Shown here piece after piece: positions 1-7,947 of a stretch of DNA of 64,000 bases; the stretch's first letter is position 1, and each line of letters opens with the position of its first letter. The stretch comes from Merdimmobilis hominis (GTDB lineage Bacteria; Bacillota; Clostridia; Oscillospirales; Ruminococcaceae), in assembly GCF_900104615.1 (NCBI RefSeq), contig NZ_LT629939.1, forward strand, positions 952,262 to 1,016,261, in the 5' to 3' direction. Below the pieces are notes generated by a model. It saw only the letters and a list, made by a program, of their open reading frames with translations, made no database searches and had not been told where the DNA came from. Made by a program: the position numbers and the translations under genes.

Positions 1-784
1 CGTTGAAATCGTCCTGGGCGGCCAAGGTCACCGCAATGAGGGTCACCCCATCCTTTTGGGCTGCGGTCACCAGGCAGCGCTTGGCGTCGTCGGTGTAGCC
101 GGTCTTCACCCCGATGGCATAGGGGTAAAGATTCAGCAGTTTGTTGTGGTTTTTCAGCCACCGGCCATAGGGCGGGTTGCCGAATTCCACCTTAGCGCTC
201 TCCTTGCAGCAGATCTCCCGGAAGTCCGGGTTTTCCAGCGCGTAGGCCGCCAAGATGGCCAGGTCGTAGGCCGAGGAGTAATGCCCGTCGGCGTCCAGCC
301 CCGAAGGGGTGACGTAGTGGGTATCCTCCAAGCCCAGTTCCCGGGCTTTTTCATTCATAAGCTCCGCAAAGGCGTCCTTGCTCCCGGCGATCCGCACCGC
401 CGCTGCATTGGCCGCGTCGTTTCCAGAGGGGAGCAGCATCCCGTGGGCCAAGGTCCGCAGGGTCACCGTGTCCCCCTCTTTGAGCCCCATGGAGGTCCCC
501 TCCACCCGGATGGCGGCGGAATTCACCACAAAGGGCTCGTCGAGATCCGGCTGTTCCAGCGCCAGCAGGGCGGTCATGATTTTGGTGGTGCTCGCCATGG
601 GGAGGCGGCCGTTGGCATTCTGTGCAAAGTAGACCCGCCCGCTCCCGGCATCAATCACCACCGCACCCTTGGCAGCGATGGAAAACTCTTTGGTATCCGG
701 TATGGTCTGGGCGACAGCGGGTAGGGGGGCCGCCCCCATCAAAACCGCGGCCAGCGCCAGCCATGCCACACATTTTTTTAGCAT
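1..784 (-). CDS. D-alanyl-D-alanine carboxypeptidase (DacF type), C-terminus cut by window edge
   Basis: Serine peptidase S11 that trims the terminal D-Ala from peptidoglycan stem peptides outside the membrane. The N-terminus has a signal peptide (MLKKC, hydrophobic core, cut near AVAQ). The three catalytic motifs are visible in order: STTK with the acylating serine, SGND, and KTGYT. About 261 codons are present and the gene runs off position 1, so the C-terminal domain is not seen. It lies 57 bases behind gerW on the same strand and is probably the last gene of the scpA operon. Start chosen at the ATG before the signal peptide. Family assignment is firm; the exact PBP subtype is inference from context. 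Confidence 0.9.
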   Translation of the reverse strand, partial: MLKKCVAWLALAAVLMGAAPLPAVAQTIPDTKEFSIAAKGAVVIDAGSGRVYFAQNANGRLPMASTTKIMTALLALEQPDLDEPFVVNSAAIRVEGTSMGLKEGDTVTLRTLAHGMLLPSGNDAANAAAVRIAGSKDAFAELMNEKARELGLEDTHYVTPSGLDADGHYSSAYDLAILAAYALENPDFREICCKESAKVEFGNPPYGRWLKNHNKLLNLYPYAIGVKTGYTDDAKRCLVTAAQKDGVTLIAVTLAAQDDFN

Positions 785-841
785 TGTTCAACACCTGCCC
801 GTGAGGAGTATATGCAGGGGCAGGGCTCGCTCATGCTGCCT

Positions 842-1252
842 TTACAGGGTTATGGGGGGCTCTTCCCGGACGGCGCCCTTCTCCTCTTTGCTCTTCTGGA
901 CAATGCCGGTGATCTTGTCGATCACCTCGGGCACCAGGTTGACCACCTTGTCGGCAGTGTTGCTGCTGGTCGCCAGCTGGAGGAGCTGTACCCCGCCCCC
1001 CGCCTTGATCACCAAAAAGGCGATAGGCTGGATGGTGACCCCAGCCCCGGCCCCTCCGCCAAAGGGGTCCGGGGTTTTAGAAGAGGGGAACTCCGACCCG
1101 CCGGAGGCATAGCCAAAGGTGACTTTGGACACCGGGATGATGGTGGTGCCATCGGGTGTGGTGACCGGGTCGCCGATGATGGTGTTGACATCCACCAGCT
1201 GGTGGAGGTTTTGGATGGAGGAATCCATCAGGTCTTTGATAGGATGGCTCAT
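842..1252 (-). CDS. gerW: GerW/YtfJ family sporulation protein
   Basis: Short 136-residue protein of the GerW (YtfJ) family, made in the forespore of Bacillus and needed for efficient germination; its biochemistry is unknown. Visible family features are the N-terminal stretch IIGDPV, the motif TIIPVSKV, a glycine-rich centre (FGGGAGAGV) and the hydrophobic segment AFLVI. The start codon overlaps the stop of the upstream DUF2953 gene as ATGA, which predicts translational coupling. Position between DUF2953 and a DacF-type peptidase is the usual clostridial arrangement. Confidence 0.93.
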   Translation of the reverse strand: MSHPIKDLMDSSIQNLHQLVDVNTIIGDPVTTPDGTTIIPVSKVTFGYASGGSEFPSSKTPDPFGGGAGAGVTIQPIAFLVIKAGGGVQLLQLATSSNTADKVVNLVPEVIDKITGIVQKSKEEKGAVREEPPITL

Positions 1253-1914
1253 ATGGTTACACCGCCTTTGTTTTGTTGGGTTGATTCTTCGGGCTCGTGG
1301 GGCTCCTCCTTCTTCTCTTTTCGGAGGAACAAGGGGAGCAGCTTCACCAGGAGGGCGGCAAGGATGGCGAGCCCGGCGGCCAGCGCCGCCAAAGGGATCA
1401 TCCTCACCTTGCCGCGGAAGCAGACCGCGCTTTCCTCCTGTGTAAAGTCGGGGAAAACACTGATCTTCACCCGTTTTAGTTGAAAAAGGTTCTCCAGAAA
1501 ACTGCAGATTCCAAATGCTGCGGCGTTGTACCTGCCGCAGGAGATGGCAGTTTGGGCTGCGTCATCTTCCGCAACCCGCATCCCGAAAAAGATGTCATAG
1601 AACACAACGGTTTTTAACAGCCACCGGACCGGGGGCCACAGCCCTTCCAAAAGCTCCTTGCCCAAGGCAAACAATTCCCCGGCGGAGGGCTTTTCCTTTT
1701 GTGGCTTCTTTGGTTTCTCCTCTTGGGGAGGTTTGGGCTTTTTCTCCTCCGGGGGCTTCTCCTCCCCAGGGGGGCGGGGGAACACCTGGTACCGAAGGAA
1801 AAAATACCGGACCCAAACGGTCAGCTCTCCATTATACTCCGCCTGGAGAACCACCGGCAGGGAGAGAAGGCACAGCAGGAGGCCGCAAAGGCCTGCAAAA
1901 ATCCATCCGACCAT
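1249..1914 (-). CDS. DUF2953 domain-containing membrane protein
   Basis: Protein of 221 residues with an N-terminal membrane segment (about residues 3-22), a lysine/proline/glutamate-rich linker (about 45-75), a globular part, and a second hydrophobic segment near the C-terminus (about 180-200) followed by charged residues. Its order before gerW fits DUF2953 proteins, which are found beside gerW in spore formers and have no known activity. The start at 1914 is preceded by a GAAAGGGGG ribosome site; longer in-frame versions would run back into the scpB end. Stop overlaps the gerW start. Confidence 0.85.
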   Translation of the reverse strand: MVGWIFAGLCGLLLCLLSLPVVLQAEYNGELTVWVRYFFLRYQVFPRPPGEEKPPEEKKPKPPQEEKPKKPQKEKPSAGELFALGKELLEGLWPPVRWLLKTVVFYDIFFGMRVAEDDAAQTAISCGRYNAAAFGICSFLENLFQLKRVKISVFPDFTQEESAVCFRGKVRMIPLAALAAGLAILAALLVKLLPLFLRKEKKEEPHEPEESTQQNKGGVTI

Positions 1915-1954
1915 GGTGCGCCCCCTTTCCTCATCCTTCCATGGCGTATTCCCC

Positions 1955-2485
1955 CTAGAGGAGGGTCTGCTGTTCTTCCTCCTCGGGCGGGGCGGGCAAC
2001 TCATCCAGGGAGTGGAGCCCAAACGTGCGCAAAAAGGTGTCGCCAGTGCGGTAGGCAATGGGCCTGCCGGGCAGTTCCAGCCTTCCGGCCTCCTCCAGCA
2101 GCCCCTTTTCCACCAGGGTGGACACTACCCCTGCACTGTCCACCCCCCGCACCTGGTCCACAAAGGCCCGGGTGACCGGCTGGTTGTAGGCCACCACCGC
2201 CAACACCTCCATCGCCGCCTGGGAAAGGGGCTGCTGCCGCTTCCAATCGGTGGCCGCTTGGATCACCCCGGCGTATTCCGGCCGGGTGGCCAGCTGGTAT
2301 TTGCCATCCAAAGAGAGGACCTGCAGCGGGCTCCCCTGCTGGGTGAGGCGGGCCATGAGGCATTCCGCCTGCTGCCGTGCAGCTGTCCGGTCGATGCCCA
2401 AAGCTTCAGCCAACCGCTCCAGCTCCACCGGTTCCCCGGCGGCAAAGAGGATGGCTTCCATCTTCTGTTCCAGTTCAAGAGACAT
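1955..2485 (-). CDS. scpB: SMC-ScpA-ScpB complex subunit ScpB
   Basis: Winged-helix kleisin-associated subunit of the condensin complex that compacts and segregates the chromosome. The sequence begins with the ScpB pattern MEAILFAAGEPV and carries YNQPVTRA and the region RGVDSAGVV; 176 residues is a normal length. A GGAGGG site lies seven bases before the ATG at 2485, which favours this start over an ATG five codons upstream. It overlaps the end of scpA by about 11 bases, so the two subunits are probably made in step. Confidence 0.95.
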   Translation of the reverse strand: MSLELEQKMEAILFAAGEPVELERLAEALGIDRTAARQQAECLMARLTQQGSPLQVLSLDGKYQLATRPEYAGVIQAATDWKRQQPLSQAAMEVLAVVAYNQPVTRAFVDQVRGVDSAGVVSTLVEKGLLEEAGRLELPGRPIAYRTGDTFLRTFGLHSLDELPAPPEEEEQQTLL

Positions 2486-3176
2486 TGCTGTTCCCTCCAC
2501 ACAGGACGGCCGTCTCCCCGCTGACCTCCACCCGCTTGTCCTTCACCATCTCCAAAAGGGCCAAAAAGGTGGCCACCAGTTCGGAGCGGTTGCGGCTTTT
2601 CAAAAACAGTTGGGAGATCCGCTGAGGCCTGCTGAGGGCCGCCGTCAAATACTCCATCCGGGACTCCACCGACACCACCGGCCGGCTGACCAGCGGCTGG
2701 AAGCTTTCCACCGGTGGGGGGAGCCTGCGCTTGCCCCTCCCAGTGGCGCTCACATAGGCCCGGGCCAATTCCTTCGGCAGGTGGCGGCATTGGTAGGTCT
2801 TGTCCACCTCCACCAGCTGTGGCCCCCGCACAAAAATAGTATGGCCACGATTTTGGGCCGCAAGCAGCGCAGCCACCACTTTTAGGGCCTGGTATTCCAA
2901 AAGTTGGCCAGTGAGCTCGGTTTTCAGCTGTTCTTCCTCCTCCCGCCGGGGCAGGAGAGACAGGGTTTTTAGGTAAACCAGCCGGGCGGCCATCTCCAAA
3001 AACTCGCTGGCAATGTCCAAATCCTGGGCGCGCGCGCCTTCCAGATACTCCAGATATTGGTCCAGCAGCTGGGAGATGGGGATGTCTAGAATGTTGAGCT
3101 TGTGCTTGGATATGAGATGGAGGAGGAGATCCAGCGGCCCCTCAAATCCATCTAAGGTAAAGGACGGCCGTTCCAT
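2475..3176 (-). CDS. scpA: Segregation and condensation protein A (kleisin)
   Basis: Kleisin that bridges the SMC heads and binds ScpB. The N-terminus has the hallmark FEGPLDLLLHLI and the following I.DIPIS; the C-terminal winged-helix part contains FLALLEMVK. Length 233 residues. The start at 3176 follows a GGAGG-rich site; a longer reading back into the preceding gene end lacks family similarity. It follows the site-2 protease gene by about 35 bases and overlaps scpB. Confidence 0.95.
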   Translation of the reverse strand: MERPSFTLDGFEGPLDLLLHLISKHKLNILDIPISQLLDQYLEYLEGARAQDLDIASEFLEMAARLVYLKTLSLLPRREEEEQLKTELTGQLLEYQALKVVAALLAAQNRGHTIFVRGPQLVEVDKTYQCRHLPKELARAYVSATGRGKRRLPPPVESFQPLVSRPVVSVESRMEYLTAALSRPQRISQLFLKSRNRSELVATFLALLEMVKDKRVEVSGETAVLCGGNSNVS

Positions 3177-3210
3177 CCTGGGCCTCCCTCCTTCCTCCTG
3201 CCGTACTATT

Positions 3211-3873
3211 TTATAAGATCGCCTGCATGAGCCGGGGGACAAAGGCCGTGGCGCTTACAAACAGGTCGGAGATGGCGTTGCCCACAAAGCTGATAGGCAG
3301 GTCGATCACCGGGGTGAAGAGGATGAGCAGCATAAAGATCATGCCGATCTCCCGCTCTTTGCTTATGATCTTCCAATAGGTCCTGCCTGGCAGCACAGCC
3401 CCCATCATCTTCCAGCCATCCAGCGGCGGCACCGGCAGCAGGTTGAACACCGCCAACATGATGTTGGTGCTGTAGACAATCCACAGGATGTCCAGAACTG
3501 TTTCGGTGGCGCTGTACTGCCACAAGGTTCCAAAGGCGGCAAAACCCAGCACCACCCGGTAAATCACCAGAACAAACAGCGCCAGCAGCAGGTTGGAGGC
3601 AGGGCCGGCCATGGCGCTCAGGGCCATATCCCGCTTGGGTTTTTTAAAGTTATTGGGGTTGATGGGCACCGGACGGGCCCAGCCGAACCCGGCAAACAGG
3701 ATCAGCAGGGTCCCCACCGGGTCCAGATGGCTGAAGGGGTTAAGGGTCAGCCGCCCCGAGCGCTGGGCGGTGTCGTCCCCCAGCCAGCTGGCGGCATAGG
3801 CGTGGGCACACTCGTGGATGGGCATAGAGGTGAACACCACCAGCGCCCGGGCCAATATGGTAAATAGATCCAT
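3211..3873 (-). CDS. Site-2 protease family membrane metallopeptidase (M50)
   Basis: Intramembrane zinc peptidase of the M50B family, 220 residues with several hydrophobic segments. The zinc motif HECAH lies near residue 20 and the second motif, NLLPVPPLDG, supplies the third ligand. Members of this small subtype sit directly upstream of scpA in many Firmicutes; their substrate is not known. Start at 3873 is preceded by AGGAGG and sits about 95 bases downstream of a good -10. First gene of the scpA-gerW operon. Confidence 0.92.
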   Translation of the reverse strand: MDLFTILARALVVFTSMPIHECAHAYAASWLGDDTAQRSGRLTLNPFSHLDPVGTLLILFAGFGWARPVPINPNNFKKPKRDMALSAMAGPASNLLLALFVLVIYRVVLGFAAFGTLWQYSATETVLDILWIVYSTNIMLAVFNLLPVPPLDGWKMMGAVLPGRTYWKIISKEREIGMIFMLLILFTPVIDLPISFVGNAISDLFVSATAFVPRLMQAIL

Positions 3874-3972
3874 AACTCGTGTTATCCTCCTGGCCGGGGG
3901 AACCGGCTTCTTTCCAAGGTTTGGGACGCATATCCGGCGCGGCGCAATGGCACAGCGGAAGTTACTGGAATT

Positions 3973-4001
3973 ATTATATCGTCCGGCGGTGGAAAAAACA
4001 A
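3973..4001 (-). promoter_or_regulatory. Sigma-A-type promoter for the M50-scpA operon
   Basis: Minus-strand hexamers TTGTTT (3996-4001) and TATAAT (3973-3978) separated by 17 bases, upstream of the site-2 protease gene. Confidence 0.6.
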
Positions 4002-4073
4002 GGGCAGCGGCGCCGGGCCCAGGGGAATTCAACGTTTATTTACAACTTTATTTCGCTTTTCTCAAAAAAAAGC

Positions 4074-4102
4074 TTGCATTTCCCCTGGGAATCTGATAGT
4101 AT
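4074..4102 (+). promoter_or_regulatory. Promoter for rpmB
   Basis: TTGCAT (4074-4079), 17-base spacer, TAGTAT (4097-4102), about 45 bases before the rpmB start. It lies back to back with the M50 operon promoter. Confidence 0.6.
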
Positions 4103-4147
4103 ATTGCTGTTGACTTTGTTTAAAGTTGTATAAGGAGGTGCAGACAC

Positions 4148-4336
4148 ATGGCAAAATGCGATATCTGCGGTAAGGACGTCTCTTTCGGAATCAAGGTTTC
4201 CCATTCTCACAGAAGATCCAACAGAGCTTGGAAAGCCAACGTAAAGCGCGTTAAGGCAATTGTCAACGGCACACCGTGCCACATCCACGCCTGCACCCGT
4301 TGCTTGCGTTCCAATAAAGTGACCCGCGCCATCTAA
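4148..4336 (+). CDS. rpmB: 50S ribosomal protein L28
   Basis: Large-subunit ribosomal protein, 62 residues, with the L28 N-terminus MAKCDICGK and the paired cysteines (CDIC and CTRC) of the zinc-binding form. The tract SHSHRRSNRAWK is the rRNA-contacting part. An AAGGAGG site precedes the ATG. It is a single-gene unit, with its own promoter upstream and a terminator 12 bases downstream. Confidence 0.97.
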   Translation: MAKCDICGKDVSFGIKVSHSHRRSNRAWKANVKRVKAIVNGTPCHIHACTRCLRSNKVTRAI

Positions 4337-4347
4337 AACCGCTTGAA

Positions 4348-4379
4348 AAGAATCGTCCCCGCTGGGATGGTTCTTTTTT
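4348..4379 (+). terminator. rpmB terminator
   Basis: Stem of 12 pairs (some G-T) at 4348-4359 and 4364-4375 with a CGCT loop, followed by a T run. Confidence 0.75.
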
Positions 4380-4482
4380 CGCATTCTAGGGAAAAACATC
4401 CTCCGAGGCCGCCCATTTCCCCTTTTGGGGAATGGCGAAACGCCCCGGGGGATTTTTTTGCCCTTTTCCCCAGAGTCTTACA

Positions 4483-4512
4483 GAAAAACAGGCTGGGAAT
4501 CTTCCCAGCCTG
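4483..4512 (-). terminator. gpsA terminator
   Basis: Perfect 11-base inverted repeat (4489-4499 with 4502-4512) followed on the minus strand by TTTTT, directly after the gpsA stop. Confidence 0.85.
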
Positions 4513-4516
4513 CCCC

Positions 4517-5554
4517 TTAGTTTTCCTTTGTCTCCGGGCGCTTCTCCACCCCGAGCCACTGCCCCTCCGATTCATGGCGGCGGGGACGGCTCATCAGTTC
4601 GTCGATGGCCTGCTGGGGGTCCTTCCCCTCGTACAGCACCTTGTATATTTCAGTGACGATGGGCATCTCCACCCCCAGCCGGCGGGAGAGCTCATAGGCG
4701 GCCTTGGTGCTGAAATAGCCCTCCACCGTCATATCCACCTCGCCCACCGCCCCTTGGGGGGACCAACCGGACCCGATGAGGATGCCGGCTCTCCGGTTCC
4801 GGGAGTGGACGCTGGTGCAGGTGACAATCAAATCCCCCACGCCGGATAGGCCGCTGAAAGTCTCGGGCCGGGCGCCGCAGGCCACCCCCAGTCGGGCAAT
4901 CTCGGTGAGGCCCCGGGTCATCAAGGCCGCTTTGGTGTTGTCCCCCAAGCCTAAGCCGTCGGCGATTCCCACCGCCAAGGCGATGACATTTTTTAAGGCC
5001 CCGCCCAGCTCGACCCCCATGACGTCGTCGTTGACATAGAGCCGCAGGGAGGAGTTGGAGAGGATGTCCTGCACCTTGCGGGCCGCCTCTGGATCGGTAG
5101 AAGCCACCACCGCCGTGGTGGGAGCCCCACGGGATACCTCCTCCGCGTGAGAGGGGCCGGAGAACATGACCACCGGGTTCTCCAGCAGGGATTCCTCCAG
5201 CACCTGGCTCAGGCTTTCCAAAGTGTCCCGCTCCAGGCCCTTGGCCCCGCAGACCACCACTGCATCGGGGCGCATTTTGCCGCGGATTTTTGCCGCGACC
5301 TCCCGCACCGCCGAGGAAGGGGTTGCGATAAAGACCAAATCCGCTTCCCCCAGGGCGTCCAGAGAGTTGGTTACGTCGATCTCCTCCGGCACTGGAACCC
5401 CGGGCAGAAGATAGGCGTTTTCTTTGTTCTGGCGGATTTCTTCCACCTGCTGGGGATCATAGGACCACAGGGTGACCTGGTGGCCATAGCGGTGCGCCAT
5501 CACCGCCAAGGCGGTGCCAAAGCCGCCCGCTCCTAAAAACATCAACCGTGCCAT
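4517..5554 (-). CDS. gpsA: NAD(P)H-dependent glycerol-3-phosphate dehydrogenase
   Basis: Reduces dihydroxyacetone phosphate to sn-glycerol-3-phosphate, the backbone for phospholipids. The N-terminal Rossmann motif is GAGGFGTA (many homologues have GSWG), followed by the family motifs FSGPSHAEEV and the catalytic region around GALKNVIAL and DLIVTC. 345 residues, full length. Start is supported by GGAGGT seven bases upstream. It follows plsY, the next enzyme in the pathway, by 66 bases. Confidence 0.96.
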   Translation of the reverse strand: MARLMFLGAGGFGTALAVMAHRYGHQVTLWSYDPQQVEEIRQNKENAYLLPGVPVPEEIDVTNSLDALGEADLVFIATPSSAVREVAAKIRGKMRPDAVVVCGAKGLERDTLESLSQVLEESLLENPVVMFSGPSHAEEVSRGAPTTAVVASTDPEAARKVQDILSNSSLRLYVNDDVMGVELGGALKNVIALAVGIADGLGLGDNTKAALMTRGLTEIARLGVACGARPETFSGLSGVGDLIVTCTSVHSRNRRAGILIGSGWSPQGAVGEVDMTVEGYFSTKAAYELSRRLGVEMPIVTEIYKVLYEGKDPQQAIDELMSRPRRHESEGQWLGVEKRPETKEN

Positions 5555-5620
5555 ATTGCTACCTCCAATAAAGTGGTTTTCGCAGGGGCGCGCCTTGAGG
5601 AACTGCGCCAGTCCTGCCAG

Positions 5621-6265
5621 TTATTTTTTTTCCCCAAACCGCGCTTCCGTGCCGTTGAGCAGCCGTTTGATGTTGCCCCGGTGCATATACACCACCAACG
5701 CGGCCGCAGCCGCGGCAAACACCGTGTCAAAGACATAGGGCCGCCCCTGGAACCGCAGCACAAAATAGGTGGCGAAGGGGAAGGTGATCGCCCCCAGGAT
5801 AGAGGCCAGGGAGACAATGCGGGTGATGAACGCCAAAGGCACATACACCCCAATCAAAATACAAAACACAATGGGGTTGAGCAGCAAAATAACGCCACAG
5901 CTGGTCAGCACCCCTTTTCCCCCTTTGAAGTGGAAGAAAATCGGGTACAAATGGCCCAACAGGACAAATGCCGCCCCCACAAAGCCACCGTCCATAGCGG
6001 TGACCCCCAGCTGCTGGAAGATCATCCGGCCTACAAGAACGGCCAGCGCCCCTTTGCTAAAATCCCCGACTCCGGTGAAAAACGCCGGGCCGACGCCATA
6101 AGTCCGCAGCATATTAGTCATGCCTGCATTGCCGCTGCCGTGGCGGCGCACATCGTCCTTGGCATAGATCCGGGAGACCAGCACCGCAAAATTTATGCTG
6201 CCCATCAAGTACGCAGCCAGCGCGGCCAAACCTGCCGCCAACAGAAAATTTCGATCCAAATCCAT
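5621..6265 (-). CDS. plsY: Acyl-phosphate:glycerol-3-phosphate acyltransferase
   Basis: Membrane enzyme that moves an acyl chain from acyl-phosphate (made by PlsX) to glycerol-3-phosphate. Family motifs are GSINFAVLVSR, then GSGNAGMTN, and the loop GGKGV near residue 105. Several membrane spans; 214 residues. The start at 6265 is preceded by GAGGTG; a GTG four codons upstream overlaps that site and is rejected. Operon with gpsA, which supplies its substrate. Confidence 0.95.
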   Translation of the reverse strand: MDLDRNFLLAAGLAALAAYLMGSINFAVLVSRIYAKDDVRRHGSGNAGMTNMLRTYGVGPAFFTGVGDFSKGALAVLVGRMIFQQLGVTAMDGGFVGAAFVLLGHLYPIFFHFKGGKGVLTSCGVILLLNPIVFCILIGVYVPLAFITRIVSLASILGAITFPFATYFVLRFQGRPYVFDTVFAAAAAALVVYMHRGNIKRLLNGTEARFGEKK

Positions 6266-6319
6266 AACACACCGCACCTCTTGTTTCCGCCCGGGCGGGC
6301 AGTTGTTTGAAGTACTCTT

Positions 6320-6348
6320 AGCGTAACAGTTTTTTGCCCGTTATGCAA
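6320..6348 (-). promoter_or_regulatory. Promoter for plsY-gpsA
   Basis: Minus-strand TTGCAT (6343-6348), 17-base spacer, TACGCT (6320-6325), 55 bases before plsY. Confidence 0.5.
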
Positions 6349-6569
6349 CTAGGAATCTGTAAACTTTAACTCGTCTTGAGGCCGGGATACTCCCCTGTCC
6401 GTGGGTTACCACAACTATTGATGTGCCTTAACATCTGTCAAGTATGCAACTTTTTATAAAAAGATTTTCACATCTCTGTTGATAGAGACAGAAAACAGAT
6501 GAAATTTCACCAAAATACTGTTTGATAAGAAAAAATATCAGCATTTTATGAATTATTGATTTATTTATC
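6349..6569. other. Intergenic region between plsY and bioY
   Basis: About 220 bases without a gene between divergent promoters. The right half is AT-rich and contains an imperfect inverted repeat (CATCTCTGTT with AACAGATG, about 6470-6501). I see no open reading frame with a ribosome site and no riboswitch I can name; a BirA-type operator was looked for and not found in recognisable form. Confidence 0.4.
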
Positions 6570-6598
6570 TTGCAAAAATATACAGCAGCTGGTATACT
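6570..6598 (+). promoter_or_regulatory. Promoter for bioY with a palindrome over the -10
   Basis: TTGCAA (6570-6575), 17 bases, TATACT (6593-6598). The spacer and -10 contain the inverted repeat TATAC-N8-GTATA (about 6579-6596), which could be a repressor site. Confidence 0.65.
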
Positions 6599-6631
6599 GT
6601 GCTACAAACATTTCTCATCCTGGAGGTCCGC

Positions 6632-7207
6632 ATGAAACCAACGACGAATCGGGTTTATTCCCTCTGTGTCACCGCGCTGTTCGCCGCCATTTTGGCAGTG
6701 CTCTCCCCTTTATCCATCCCGCTGCCATTCACCCCTGTCCCCCTCTCTCTCGGGACCTTCGCCGTCTACTTAGCTGCTGCAGCCGGCGGGGTCAGATGGG
6801 GCACCCTATCGGTGGCAGTGTACCTGCTGCTAGGGGCAGTGGGTATCCCGGTGTTTGCAGGCTACAGCGGAGGCCTTCAAGTCCTTGTGGGGCCGACCGG
6901 CGGCTACCTGATCGGCTACCTGCCCCTGGCCTTTTTGGTAGGGCTGCTCACCGACCATTTCCCCGAGCGGAAATCCATCTACCCCTTGTCAATGATCGCC
7001 GGAACATTCTTCTGTTATGCCATTGGCACCTGGTGGCTTGCCCGGCAAGCCTCCCTCTCCCTGCCTGGAGCGCTGGCGGCCGGGGTGCTCCCCTTTCTTC
7101 CGGGGGATGGGGTGAAAATCCTCGCGGCGTCTGCCATCGCCTATCCAGTGCGCCGGGTCCTCTTTCGGAGGAGGGAGAATTTTCCCCCACAAAAAAAGGC
7201 GGGCTAG
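6632..7207 (+). CDS. bioY: Biotin transporter BioY (ECF S component)
   Basis: Substrate-binding membrane subunit of an energy-coupling factor transporter for biotin; it would work with a shared EcfAAT module encoded elsewhere. Features are six likely membrane spans, the S-component opening (ALFAAILAVLSPLSIPLPF), the region PVPLSLGTF and the motif GPTGGYLIGY typical of BioY. 191 residues. GGAGGT precedes the ATG. It sits alone on the plus strand, with promoter and terminator of its own, between two minus-strand units. Confidence 0.94.
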   Translation: MKPTTNRVYSLCVTALFAAILAVLSPLSIPLPFTPVPLSLGTFAVYLAAAAGGVRWGTLSVAVYLLLGAVGIPVFAGYSGGLQVLVGPTGGYLIGYLPLAFLVGLLTDHFPERKSIYPLSMIAGTFFCYAIGTWWLARQASLSLPGALAAGVLPFLPGDGVKILAASAIAYPVRRVLFRRRENFPPQKKAG

Positions 7208-7224
7208 CATAGCCCCCCTTTTTT
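7201..7224 (+). terminator. bioY terminator
   Basis: GGGCTA-GCA-TAGCCC hairpin overlapping the bioY stop, followed by a T run. Confidence 0.7.
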
Positions 7225-7241
7225 ATTGGAACCAACACCAG

Positions 7242-7835
7242 TTAGCTTTTGGTCCAAGTTTTCCCCCATGCTGCATTTTTATGGTAATAGGTCTTTCCTC
7301 CCGCTGTATGGGAACATTCAAAACCTAAAACCTCCAGATCAAGGCCGACGGAACCAGTTAAACAATTATCCACTACCACCTCATACGTTCCTCTAGCCTG
7401 AATTTGCAGGGACTGTTTATCCGAGGAAATCGTTGTGAGAACATAGTCCTCATCAAAGCTTCCCTTTTCATTCTCCCCTTCCGTCCACTCCAACAGCACC
7501 TCTTCAAAGAAGGGAATCCCCTGGGACACGCCGCACAAAACTCTCGTCCCCGCCACAACAGTATTACCGTCTCCAAAATCATGTTCAGCGGTGTATTCCA
7601 TCTGGCGGAAGCCGTCCTCATATAAGCAGGCGGCTTTTTCTTCGGCCTCGCCCGGCATCATCCATTGATGCTGGATATAAAATTCCGCCGCTTCTTCCTC
7701 GGTGCAGACCCGAACCTGGGCTTTCCCTTGGCCCATCCCCTTCAGCCCCAGTGGGGAAACCCAGCCATTTTCCGGCTTTCCCTGGGGAGATAACAACCAG
7801 ATTCCAAGGGAAAGCAACAAAGCTGTAAACCGCAT
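7242..7835 (-). CDS. Small secreted protein of unknown function
   Basis: Not recognised. 197 residues; the N-terminus (MRFTALLLSLGIWLL) is a signal peptide or single anchor with no lipobox. The rest is soluble, acidic and has two cysteines (in VDNCLTG and FECSHT) that could form an external disulfide. GGAGG lies eight bases before the ATG at 7835. It has no close partner: the Der terminator is upstream and bioY converges from the other side. No conserved motif that would suggest an enzyme. Confidence 0.7.
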   Translation of the reverse strand: MRFTALLLSLGIWLLSPQGKPENGWVSPLGLKGMGQGKAQVRVCTEEEAAEFYIQHQWMMPGEAEEKAACLYEDGFRQMEYTAEHDFGDGNTVVAGTRVLCGVSQGIPFFEEVLLEWTEGENEKGSFDEDYVLTTISSDKQSLQIQARGTYEVVVDNCLTGSVGLDLEVLGFECSHTAGGKTYYHKNAAWGKTWTKS

Positions 7836-7902
7836 ATGACATTCCTCCACTCCTTATGGAAAGAATATCATTTTTTCTTGCTGTTTAAAAGGCGCAGGCA
7901 TC

Positions 7903-7938
7903 AAAAAAGCGATGGACCCAGGAGCCCATCGCTTTTTT
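7903..7938 (-). terminator. Terminator after der
   Basis: Inverted repeat AAAAAAGCGATGG with CCCATCGCTTTTTT around a 9-base loop; it would stop transcription of der on the minus strand and is nearly symmetric. Confidence 0.8.
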
Positions 7939-7947
7939 GGTGTTTGT

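Noticed and set aside
6278-6631. Biotin repressor (BirA) box or riboswitch before bioY
   Set aside because: No match to the usual TTGTTAAC-type BirA palindrome; only an unrelated TATAC repeat is present.
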